From CAZADA01 sp964636945 (lineage in GTDB: Bacteria > Pseudomonadota > Alphaproteobacteria > Caulobacterales > Maricaulaceae), in contig CAZWVH010000103.1 of assembly GCA_964636945.1 (NCBI GenBank), forward strand, positions 1-5,955: a DNA stretch of 5,955 bases, in the 5' to 3' direction. A program made the position numbers and the translations under genes. A model generated the notes under the pieces. That model was given only the letters and a program-made list of their open reading frames with translations, was not told where the DNA came from and ran no database searches. Within the stretch, counting starts at the first letter, position 1. Every line of letters begins with the position of its first letter. Shown piece by piece: positions 1-5,955 of this stretch.

Positions 1-345
1 CTCTAAACTCCAATCTTGGAGCCGGGGCTAACTCAAAGACCGGCGAGTCCCGTCACTCAAAGCGCTGTGAGGCATTTCAGGTGTCGTGACATATGCATCT
101 CCCATCCTCCTATTTGACTGACATTATTCTGTCGCACCTCGTGAGCAGTCGCAAATTCGGTGGTTTGAGCCAACCTGCGGTGCGGAAAATGGCGCCGCCC
201 AAGCAAACGAAGATCGAGGCCATGGGGCCGCAAAGCCCGAGACACTACGGCCAAAGCATGGCTTGACGCACCTGGGCCCCAGACCTACCAAAATTTGCCT
301 GGTCGGTTTTCACGCCAGTTAGTGGAGTTGCCCTAACGCTCGTCC
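1..345. other. Leader / intergenic region with no convincing gene
   Basis: I see no recognisable gene in this stretch. On the plus strand one frame is open from base 3 to a TGA at 87-89 and could be the last 28 codons of an upstream gene, but the residues match nothing I know. A 57-codon frame runs from ATG 93 to TGA 264-266 with a weak AGGTG at 79-83; its product is unremarkable and I do not call it. A 65-codon minus-strand frame at 57-254 starts on TTG and is also unconvincing. Small inverted repeats occur at 8-21 (CTCCAA-TC-TTGGAG) and 272-282 (CTGGG-C-CCCAG); neither is followed by a T run, so neither looks like an intrinsic terminator. The region probably carries the promoter of the downstream operon. 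Confidence 0.6.
263..291 (+). promoter_or_regulatory. Weak candidate sigma70-type promoter for the operon
   Basis: TTGACG at 263-268 matches the -35 consensus at five of six positions. A 17-base spacer leads to TACCAA at 286-291, which matches the -10 consensus at only about three positions. The short inverted repeat CTGGG-C-CCCAG at 272-282 lies inside the spacer, where a repressor or activator could bind, though arms of five bases can easily arise by chance. The site is 70 bases upstream of the chosen start of the first gene, a plausible distance. The -10 box is poor, so this is only a candidate. Confidence 0.22.
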
Positions 346-352
346 AAGGTGG
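346..352 (+). promoter_or_regulatory. Ribosome binding site deciding the start of the HMG-CoA reductase gene
   Basis: AAGGTGG at 346-352 is a good Shine-Dalgarno-like match and sits 8 bases before ATG 361. It overlaps the alternative in-frame GTG at 349, which therefore cannot use it and has no good site of its own upstream. This favours ATG 361 over GTG 349. Confidence 0.6.
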
Positions 353-360
353 GATGGTTC

Positions 361-1644
361 ATGGTCAGTGCAATCACGGCGGCGAAACGGATGTTCGAAG
401 CGCTGCTCGCAGGCCGCACACCTGAAGAATTGCTTAACCGGCAGCGACCCGACACGAAAACACCGCTCAAACCCTGGCTGCGTCCTTCAAAGCGGCTCGA
501 TCCCAAGTTCACGGCAGCCCATTGGCGCACGCTGCTTGCGCACACAGACGCCACTGCTGAGGACGCACGGGAACTGTTGGATGCTCGTGCGCTCGAGCTC
601 ATGCAGGCTTACGCGCATAACATTGAAAATTATGCTGGCGTTGTGCGGGTGCCCATGGGGGTTGTGGGGCCTTTGCGTGTGAATGGTCTGTTCGCCAAGG
701 GCGATTTCTATATCCCGCTGGCAACCACGGAGGCCGCCCTGGTCGCGTCCTATGGGCGTGGTGCGCGGTTGGTGTCCTTGGCCGGCGGTTGCTCGGTCGC
801 ATTAATGGCTGAAGGCGTTCAGCGATCGCCCGCGTTTGCCTTTTCGAATGTGGGAGAGGCTGGCGTTTTTGTGGCGTGGGTGCTGGACAACAGAGATGTG
901 CTAAAGACCGCGGCACAAGCCACCACGCGGCATGGCGTATTGTTGGACATCGCCCCGCATATCGAGGGCGCCAACGTCTATCTGATTTGCAGTTACACCA
1001 CGGGCGATGCCTCGGGGCAAAACATGGCGACGATCGCCACTGAGGCGTTATGCCAAGCGATCATCACTGGCTGCCCAATTACTCCGCAATATTGGTTCGT
1101 TGAGGGAAATTTTTCAGGCGACAAGAAGGCGTCGAGCTTGTCGTTTCTGCATGTCCGCGGCCGCAAAGTCACGGCTAGCGTTGAGCTGACCGACGCCATG
1201 ATCCAGTCCCACCTGCACACAACCGCAGAACGCATGGAGTCCTATTGGCGCATGTCCGCATTGGGCGGGGTCATGTCAGGATCGATAGGCGTCCAAGGTC
1301 ATTACGCCAATGGAATTGCGGCTCTATTCATCGCGACAGGCCAGGACGCCGCGTGTGTGGCCGAAGCCGCAGTGGGGGTCACCCGTATCGAACGACGGGC
1401 CCCTGATCGCTTGTTCGTAGCCGTGACCTTGCCGAATATTATTGTGGGCACAGTGGGCGGCGGCTCAGGTCTTCCGTCCCAGTCCGCCGGTCTTCGTATC
1501 CTTGGACTTCACGGTGAAGGCAAAGCACGGGCGTTTGCAGAAGTTGTCGCCAGTGTCTGCCTTGCCGGCGAGTTGTCGATTATTGGCGCCATGTGCGCCC
1601 ATGAGTTTGCCGGTGCGCACCGCAAATTGGCGCGGGGCGAGTAA
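361..1644 (+). CDS. hmgA: Hydroxymethylglutaryl-CoA reductase, soluble, class I-like bacterial type
   Basis: Expected to reduce HMG-CoA to mevalonate with two NAD(P)H, the committed step of the mevalonate route to isoprenoids, in the cytoplasm. Counting from ATG 361 (427 residues) I see the family landmarks in order: ENYAG near 89 and VPMGVVGPL near 98-106; ATTEAALVAS with the catalytic Glu124; an Arg155 matching the Arg of the usual MTRxP stretch; the cofactor motif DASGQNM at 216-222 (DAMGMNM in animal enzymes); GNFSGDKKAS with the catalytic Lys255; GQD with Asp329; and C-terminal His420 after GELS. So Glu, Lys, Asp and His of the active site are all present. There is no N-terminal membrane anchor, and the length fits a bare catalytic domain. 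Unusual against animal class I are Glu248 where a Ser binds the HMG carboxylate, Met298 where a Lys does, and one residue fewer before the HYAN segment; these may be normal for this bacterial subgroup. The symbol is a family-level label. It heads the operon, and its TAA overlaps the next ATG by one base (TAATG). An in-frame GTG at 349 would add four residues. Confidence 0.92.
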   Translation: MVSAITAAKRMFEALLAGRTPEELLNRQRPDTKTPLKPWLRPSKRLDPKFTAAHWRTLLAHTDATAEDARELLDARALELMQAYAHNIENYAGVVRVPMGVVGPLRVNGLFAKGDFYIPLATTEAALVASYGRGARLVSLAGGCSVALMAEGVQRSPAFAFSNVGEAGVFVAWVLDNRDVLKTAAQATTRHGVLLDIAPHIEGANVYLICSYTTGDASGQNMATIATEALCQAIITGCPITPQYWFVEGNFSGDKKASSLSFLHVRGRKVTASVELTDAMIQSHLHTTAERMESYWRMSALGGVMSGSIGVQGHYANGIAALFIATGQDAACVAEAAVGVTRIERRAPDRLFVAVTLPNIIVGTVGGGSGLPSQSAGLRILGLHGEGKARAFAEVVASVCLAGELSIIGAMCAHEFAGAHRKLARGE

Positions 1645-2648
1645 TGAATGGCGGCGCTCACTCCAACGGCGCGGCAGCAGTCACCGGGTCATTTGCGCGT
1701 CGATTGTGGACCTATTTGAACGAACGATTTCCCCCGGTGCATCATGGCGCTTTAATCGTGGCGCTGGCCGCATCCGGCGTTGGATTTTCGGCGATCGTCC
1801 GCTCGAGCTACACCAGTCCCGCTTTTGACGAGGCGATTGTCGCGCCAAGTCTGTGGGCGTTCATTGTGGCCTCGGGCGTGTTGTTTTGCGTGTTCTTTCA
1901 GCTAAGGGTGGCCGATGAACACAAGGACTATGAGGACGATAGCCAGTTTCGGCCCGAGCGTCCCGTCCCGCGTGGACTGATCTCGCTCAAAGAGCTTCGT
2001 GCTGTCGCGGTTTTGGGCGCTGTAGTGCAACTGGTCCTCGCCGTGAGCCTAGACATTAGCCTGGTCATTGTGCTTTTCGCAGTTTGGGCGTGGGCAGGGT
2101 TGATGAGCGTGGAGTTCTTTGCGCCGCGATGGCTCAAGGCGCGCCCGATCATCTACATGGTTTCGCACATGGCCATCATGCCGCTGATCAATCTCTTCGC
2201 TACGGCGTGTGATTGGTTGCCCCACGGTGGATTGGGCGGTTGGCGCGGATTTCCGATAACTTCGCTGACGGCTTACCTCGGTTTGTCCTTTTTCAATGGG
2301 GCGGTCATGGAGATTGCCCGCAAATGCTGGGCGACTGACGCGGAACGCGAGGGCGTGGAGACCTATTCTAAATTGTGGGGGCCAAATCGTGCGGGAGTGG
2401 TGGTCGCCATCTTGGCCACAGTGAGTTTTGGATTTTGCGTCGCGGCCAATTGGCTATCAGGGGTGCATATCGGCCATATGGTGGTGCTGTTCGCGCCATG
2501 GGCGTTTGTTGTCGTCTCGGCGCGTGGCTATGCGCGTGAGGCCTCACAAGTCACGTCAAAGCGTTTGGAGCTGAGTGCGGGCATTTTCGTGCTGTGCGCG
2601 TATCTTCTGGTGGGCGTCACGCCTTTGGGAGCGCGACTGTGGCTGTGA
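1644..2648 (+). CDS. UbiA-family membrane prenyltransferase
   Basis: Family members move a prenyl chain from a polyprenyl diphosphate to an acceptor (aromatic ring, glycerol phosphate, tetrapyrrole and others) inside the membrane. The 334-residue product has about nine hydrophobic segments (roughly 36-53, 66-86, 117-134, 137-155, 168-187, 204-222, 249-270, 277-293, 309-326). After the second is the first diphosphate/Mg motif, Asp91-xxx-Asp95-xxx-Asp99, followed by FRPERPVPRGLIS at 102-114, a strong UbiA signature. The second acidic loop follows segment six: EIARK at 223-227, then DAERE at 232-236 and GVETYSKLWG. This replaces the textbook DxxxD with a D-x-E-x-E pattern; I recall similar EIGRK...GVxTYS...WG forms in uncharacterised bacterial UbiA proteins. 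The acceptor cannot be read from sequence. The ATG overlaps the reductase stop by one base, with GGGG at 1634-1637 as a weak ribosome site, so translation is probably coupled. Placement beside a mevalonate enzyme supports isoprenoid chemistry. Confidence 0.88.
   Translation: MNGGAHSNGAAAVTGSFARRLWTYLNERFPPVHHGALIVALAASGVGFSAIVRSSYTSPAFDEAIVAPSLWAFIVASGVLFCVFFQLRVADEHKDYEDDSQFRPERPVPRGLISLKELRAVAVLGAVVQLVLAVSLDISLVIVLFAVWAWAGLMSVEFFAPRWLKARPIIYMVSHMAIMPLINLFATACDWLPHGGLGGWRGFPITSLTAYLGLSFFNGAVMEIARKCWATDAEREGVETYSKLWGPNRAGVVVAILATVSFGFCVAANWLSGVHIGHMVVLFAPWAFVVVSARGYAREASQVTSKRLELSAGIFVLCAYLLVGVTPLGARLWL
2627..2631 (+). promoter_or_regulatory. Ribosome binding site bearing on the start of the dikinase-like gene
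   Basis: GGGAG at 2627-2631 lies inside the end of the UbiA gene, 7 bases before GTG 2639 and 13 before GTG 2645. Spacing favours 2639. GTG 2645 would instead give the common 4-base GTGA stop/start overlap. The GTG at 2594 would overlap the upstream gene by 55 bases and add residues unlike the family start. Confidence 0.45.
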
Positions 2649-5128
2649 TCGCCTCAGGCATATTGAGCCAAGAGGCGATGCGCGACCGCCAATTGGCTGG
2701 CGGCAAAGCCGCCGCATTGGCGAAACTGGCCGATGAGTTTCCCGTTCCGGCCTTTCTTGTCATTCCCGCCGATGCGTTTGATGGGGATGCGGTTGTTGAA
2801 ACGATTGCGCCGGACCTCGCTGTGCACTTGGCGCGTCTGGGTGAGGGTCCCTACGCGGTGAGATCGTCGGGCCGTGAGGAAGATGGCGGCCAAGCGGCCC
2901 ATGCGGGGCAATTTCAAACAGTGCTGAATGTCCCCGCCGACCAGGTTTTAGATGCGGCGTTTAAAGTTTGGCGTTCCGGCTATAGCGAGGACTTGGCGGC
3001 TTACCGCCGCGCCCAGGGATTGGACGACGCGCCGCAACCGCCGGCCGTAATCGTGCAACGCATGATTATCCCGTTCGCGGCGGGTGTGGCGTTCTCTGCT
3101 GATCCCGTGACCGGCGATCGTAATGTGGTTGCAATCAGCGCGACGGATGGATTGGCGGATCGATTGGTGGGCGGAGAGGAGACGGGCGACCAATATTGGC
3201 AAGGACCGGATGGCCTAAAAAAACCATCGGTCTTTGTTGGGTCAGCACCGATACTCAGCGCTGACGATTGTGCTGCAATTGCCCAGCTGGCGCGCCGGGC
3301 TGAAGCGTATTTCGGAGCGCCCCAAGACATTGAATGGGCCATTGACGGCGATGGCTTGCACCTCTTGCAGTCTCGACCGATCACAACGCTTCCAATATTG
3401 ACCGACGACAGTGATGATCTGATTATTTGGGATAACGCCAATATCGTTGAGAGTTATCCGGGAATCGTTTCGCCGCTTACTTTTTCTTTTGCACAATATG
3501 TCTACGGCAATGTCTATATGTCATTGGCGCAACTTCTAGGCGTGCGAAAATCCATACTTCAGAAAAACAGCCATGTATTTGCGAATATGTTGGGTCAGAT
3601 TGATGGCCGCGTCTATTATAACTTACTCAATTGGTATCGGGCCTTGGCCCTCGTTCCCGGCTTCAAGACAAATCGGCAAGCGATGGAACGCATGATGGGC
3701 GCCGATCCCTTGCCAGACGATTTGGCCAACTCGCTTGCGCCGTCGTCCAATAAACTTGCCGATCGGATCCGCGCCCAAGCCAGCCTGGCCAGCGTTGCAT
3801 TTGGATTATGCTGGAGCGCGATGAGGTTTGGCCGCATTCGTCAACGATTTGAACACCGGCTCGAGGCTGCACTCAAGACGCCGGACTCAGCGATCGCGAC
3901 GCTGTCGATCACGGAGTTACTGGCCGCATACCGCAATTTGGAAGCTCAGTTGCTCAACCGGTGGGATGCGCCGTTGATCAATGACTTTCTGTGCATGATC
4001 GCCTTTGCCGGCTCTCGCAAGGCGGTTGAGCGGTGGGCGGGCGATGAAGGTCTTGCCTTGCATGGCGACATGCTGATTGGACAGGGCGATATCGTCTCCG
4101 CTGAACCAGCCCGGCGAATCAAACAGATGGGCGCCATCGCCAGCGAAGAGTCCGAACTGGCCGATGGCTTGGTTCGCGGCGATTTGTCGGTGCTTGAGGG
4201 TCACGTGAGGCTCAAGGCTGCGTTTGCCGATTATTTGGAAAAGTTTGGAGATCGCTGCACACAAGAGCTCAAGCTGGAAAGCGTGACCCTTCACGACGAC
4301 CCGACGCCGCTTGCCATGGCAGTGGGAGCGGCGGGCAAGTCGGAAGTTGGCGTCAAGTCTGCACAAGAGCCGGGGCCAGTCGAATCTGCCGACTTGGACA
4401 CGGTGTTTGCAGGTCGCCCGTTCACACGGCCCCTCGCGCGATGGTCCATGGCGCTTGCAAAGGGCCGGGTGCGCGATCGTGAGAATTTGCGCTTTGAACG
4501 GACGCGCGTATTTGGACGGGTCAGGCGGATCGTCTTGGCTATGGGGGAACATTGGCGACGGGTTGGTGTTCTCGATCATGCGCGTGATGTGTTCTTCGTC
4601 ACCATTGATGACCTGTTACACGCCGCCGAAGACGGTTCGGGAACAGCATTGAGATCTGCAGCGGCCGTAGGCAAAGCCCGCATGGCGGAATGGGCGGCGA
4701 AGCCCGATCCCGCCAATCGAATGGAGCAACGCGGAGACCAATTCACGTTGTCGACACGGTCCTCGCATGAGGCGACACTGCAGTCAGAACACGATACGCG
4801 TTCGGGACTGGCATGCTGCCGAGGCGTGGTTACGGCCAAGGTTCGGGTGGTCTCAGACCCGCGCACGCAGGCGCTGCAACCCGGCGAAATTCTTGTGGCG
4901 CGACACACCGATCCCGGTTGGATCGCCGTGTTCGCCAACGCCGCCGGCGTGATCGCAGAGCGTGGCTCCTTGTTATCGCACTCGGCCATTGTTGCGCGAG
5001 AAATGGGTGTGCCATGCGTCGTGGCTGTAAAGGACGTCGCAAACTGGCTGCGCACGGGAGACACGGTGGTCTTGGACGGTGGCGCGGGTACGATATCGCG
5101 CATCGCGAGGGCGGCCAGTGATGACTGA
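2639..5128 (+). CDS. PEP synthase-like (rifampin phosphotransferase-like) ATP-dependent dikinase, acceptor unknown
   Basis: Counting from GTG 2639 (829 residues), the N-terminal third is a PPDK_N-type ATP-grasp domain: GGKAAAL at 21-27 with Lys23, VRSSG at 74-78, HAGQFQT near 88-94, QRM at 140-142, GVAFSADPVTG at 149-159, DIEW with Glu232, and LQSRP at 243-247. A long middle region follows from about 263, opening with NANIVESYPGIVSPLTFSF, typical of PEP-synthase-like proteins with a separate acceptor domain. A probable linker lies near 565-590. At the C-terminus is the swivelling phosphohistidine domain: CCRGVVTAKVRVV at 726-738 and GSLLSHSAIVARE, with catalytic His781. Such enzymes split ATP, pass a phosphate through the histidine to an acceptor, and release AMP and phosphate. 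The protein ends about 48 residues after that histidine, so the C-terminal PEP/pyruvate barrel of true PpsA or PPDK is absent; the order matches rifampin phosphotransferase. I therefore do not call it PEP synthase. From context the acceptor may be a prenyl or lipid intermediate, which is inference; antibiotic inactivation remains possible. The start is uncertain (2639, 2645 or 2594). The end overlaps the next gene by 8 bases. Confidence 0.85.
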   Translation: MAVIASGILSQEAMRDRQLAGGKAAALAKLADEFPVPAFLVIPADAFDGDAVVETIAPDLAVHLARLGEGPYAVRSSGREEDGGQAAHAGQFQTVLNVPADQVLDAAFKVWRSGYSEDLAAYRRAQGLDDAPQPPAVIVQRMIIPFAAGVAFSADPVTGDRNVVAISATDGLADRLVGGEETGDQYWQGPDGLKKPSVFVGSAPILSADDCAAIAQLARRAEAYFGAPQDIEWAIDGDGLHLLQSRPITTLPILTDDSDDLIIWDNANIVESYPGIVSPLTFSFAQYVYGNVYMSLAQLLGVRKSILQKNSHVFANMLGQIDGRVYYNLLNWYRALALVPGFKTNRQAMERMMGADPLPDDLANSLAPSSNKLADRIRAQASLASVAFGLCWSAMRFGRIRQRFEHRLEAALKTPDSAIATLSITELLAAYRNLEAQLLNRWDAPLINDFLCMIAFAGSRKAVERWAGDEGLALHGDMLIGQGDIVSAEPARRIKQMGAIASEESELADGLVRGDLSVLEGHVRLKAAFADYLEKFGDRCTQELKLESVTLHDDPTPLAMAVGAAGKSEVGVKSAQEPGPVESADLDTVFAGRPFTRPLARWSMALAKGRVRDRENLRFERTRVFGRVRRIVLAMGEHWRRVGVLDHARDVFFVTIDDLLHAAEDGSGTALRSAAAVGKARMAEWAAKPDPANRMEQRGDQFTLSTRSSHEATLQSEHDTRSGLACCRGVVTAKVRVVSDPRTQALQPGEILVARHTDPGWIAVFANAAGVIAERGSLLSHSAIVAREMGVPCVVAVKDVANWLRTGDTVVLDGGAGTISRIARAASDD
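5107..5111 (+). promoter_or_regulatory. Ribosome binding site of the DUF3419/BtaA-like gene
   Basis: GAGGG at 5107-5111 lies within the last codons of the dikinase-like gene, 9 bases before ATG 5121. It supports that ATG rather than the adjoining in-frame GTG at 5118, although both remain possible. Confidence 0.5.
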
Positions 5129-5955
5129 AGCCACAATCGATGAACGCGCGCGATTTGATGATATCCGTTACGCACAAGTGTGGGAGGACGCCGATATTCT
5201 GGTGGCGGCTCTTAAGCCGAAACCTGACCACATTCTCGTTTCGATCGCTTCGGCTGGCGATAACGCATTGGCCTTGCTCGCGGAAGGTTGCGCACAAGTT
5301 TTCGCCGTCGATCTGAGCGCCGCTCAGCTGGCCTGCGTGCGCTTTCGATGCGCTGCCTATTCCGTCCTCACGCACAACGAATTGCTCGAAGTGATGGGGT
5401 CGCGCCAATCGGATCGACGTGGAGCGCTATTACAAAGAGTGGCCAGCCAATTGTCCGATGTCGATCAGGCATTCTGGTCGGTGCGGGAAGACGCCTGTGT
5501 CGCCCATGGTGTGGGCGGGGTGGGTAAGTTTGAGCGCTATTTTCGAGTGTTTCGTGAGCGCGTTTTGCCGCTGGTTCATTCTCGGGCGGTGATTGACGAG
5601 TTGTTGCAACCCAAGTCCCGCGCAGAGCGTGAACATTTCTTTGATATGCATTGGAATACATGGCGATGGCGGCGCCTTTTGAGTTGTTTCTTTTCTCAGT
5701 TCGTGATGGGTCGATTGGGCCGTGACCCCGCTTTTTTTGACTATGCTGAAGGCAGCCTGTCCAATCATGTGGGCGCGCTGACCCGCCATGCGCTGGTCGA
5801 ACAAGATCCCAGCGGTAATCCATATTTGCACTGGATTCTGCGCGGCAGTCATGGCGATCACCTGCCGAGGGCCCTGCGCGCCGAGCACTTTGATGCCATC
5901 CGAGACAACCTGGGCAGACTTGAACTTCACCAAGGACCGATCGAAACTCTAGCGG
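5121..5955 (+). CDS. DUF3419/BtaA-like SAM-dependent 3-amino-3-carboxypropyl transferase (partial, 3' end outside window)
   Basis: The frame stays open from ATG 5121 to the window end, giving 278 residues; BtaA-type proteins usually have around 400, so roughly the last third is missing. Family features are clear: YAQVWEDADIL at 17-27, a Rossmann-like SAM-binding motif SIASAGDNALALL at 41-53, the following acidic position Asp64 in AVDLSAAQL, FRCAAYSVL with HNELLEVMG at 75-93, AFWSVRED near 117-124, GKFERYFRVF at 135-144, and FFDMHWNTWRWRRLLS at 173-188. BtaA moves the 3-amino-3-carboxypropyl group of SAM to diacylglycerol, the first step of betaine lipid (DGTS) synthesis; other DUF3419 members are uncharacterised. 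Since it follows a reductase, prenyltransferase and dikinase, the acceptor here may be a prenylated or phosphorylated lipid rather than ordinary diacylglycerol, which is inference. A BtaB-type N-methyltransferase would be expected downstream if the product is a betaine lipid, but that is outside the window. The start overlaps the upstream stop by 8 bases. Confidence 0.85.
   Translation, partial: MTEATIDERARFDDIRYAQVWEDADILVAALKPKPDHILVSIASAGDNALALLAEGCAQVFAVDLSAAQLACVRFRCAAYSVLTHNELLEVMGSRQSDRRGALLQRVASQLSDVDQAFWSVREDACVAHGVGGVGKFERYFRVFRERVLPLVHSRAVIDELLQPKSRAEREHFFDMHWNTWRWRRLLSCFFSQFVMGRLGRDPAFFDYAEGSLSNHVGALTRHALVEQDPSGNPYLHWILRGSHGDHLPRALRAEHFDAIRDNLGRLELHQGPIETLA

Noticed and set aside
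8..27. CTCCAA-TC-TTGGAG hairpin near the left edge as a terminator of an upstream gene
   Set aside because: The loop is too tight for the full stem, and there is no T-rich tract after it.
57..254. Minus-strand open frame of 65 codons in the leader
   Set aside because: It starts on TTG without a clear ribosome site, is rich in Arg and His as expected of random high-GC frames, and matches nothing I recognise.
93..266. Small plus-strand open frame of 57 codons in the leader, with AGGTG at 79-83 upstream
   Set aside because: The product has no recognisable domain, membrane segment or leader-peptide pattern, and the ribosome site is weak. A frame this short is expected by chance.
3917..4579. Minus-strand open frame of 220 codons opposite the dikinase-like gene
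   Set aside because: It lies wholly opposite a coding region with clear domain motifs on both sides, and its translation shows no domain pattern. It is an antisense shadow of high-GC coding sequence.
2639..5128. Annotation as phosphoenolpyruvate synthase (ppsA)
   Set aside because: The C-terminal PEP/pyruvate-binding barrel is missing and the phosphohistidine domain ends the protein, so PEP formation from pyruvate is not supported.
4576..5408. Minus-strand frames of 199 and 192 codons opposite the end of gene three and start of gene four
   Set aside because: They overlap each other and oppose the phosphohistidine motif and the BtaA SAM motif, which are plainly coding on the plus strand.
5368..5933. 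Two overlapping minus-strand frames (151 and 167 codons) near the window end
   Set aside because: The plus strand here encodes continuous DUF3419 sequence that runs off the window without a stop. The minus frames show no family features.
1..5955. CRISPR array, tRNA, rRNA, insertion sequence or phage module
   Set aside because: No regularly spaced direct repeats, cloverleaf-like segment, rRNA-like stretch, transposase, integrase or terminal inverted repeats were seen on reading both strands.

Overview
The window reads as a bacterial genomic segment of moderately high G+C (high 50s percent by eye, not computed). It has tightly packed genes, GTG starts and Shine-Dalgarno-like motifs. I cannot place the organism. 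The HMG-CoA reductase resembles, from memory only, a soluble class I-like bacterial group known from myxobacteria and other phyla, and two GCGATCGC octamers are not enough to call it cyanobacterial.

Layout: positions 1-345 are a leader with no convincing gene, holding one weak promoter candidate. From about 361 to the end of the window four plus-strand genes run with no gaps between them: (1) a soluble HMG-CoA reductase-like enzyme, 361-1644; (2) a polytopic UbiA-family prenyltransferase, 1644-2648; (3) an 829-residue phosphotransferase with an N-terminal ATP-grasp (PEP synthase/PPDK type) domain and a C-terminal phosphohistidine domain, about 2639-5128; (4) a DUF3419/BtaA-like SAM-dependent 3-amino-3-carboxypropyl transferase, 5121 onward, cut by the window edge. 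Adjacent genes overlap by 1, about 10 (or 4) and 8 bases, so they are very probably one translationally coupled operon.

Taken together the genes suggest a dedicated isoprenoid-lipid or meroterpenoid pathway. The reductase would make mevalonate and so feed prenyl diphosphate supply. The UbiA enzyme would attach a prenyl chain to an acceptor in the membrane. The dikinase-like protein would phosphorylate or activate an intermediate; it lacks the PEP/pyruvate barrel of true PEP synthase and resembles rifampin phosphotransferase in layout. The BtaA-like enzyme would add an aminocarboxypropyl (homoserine-type) group from SAM. The individual family calls rest on visible motifs. The combined pathway and its product are inference, and this gene combination is the most interesting thing in the window.
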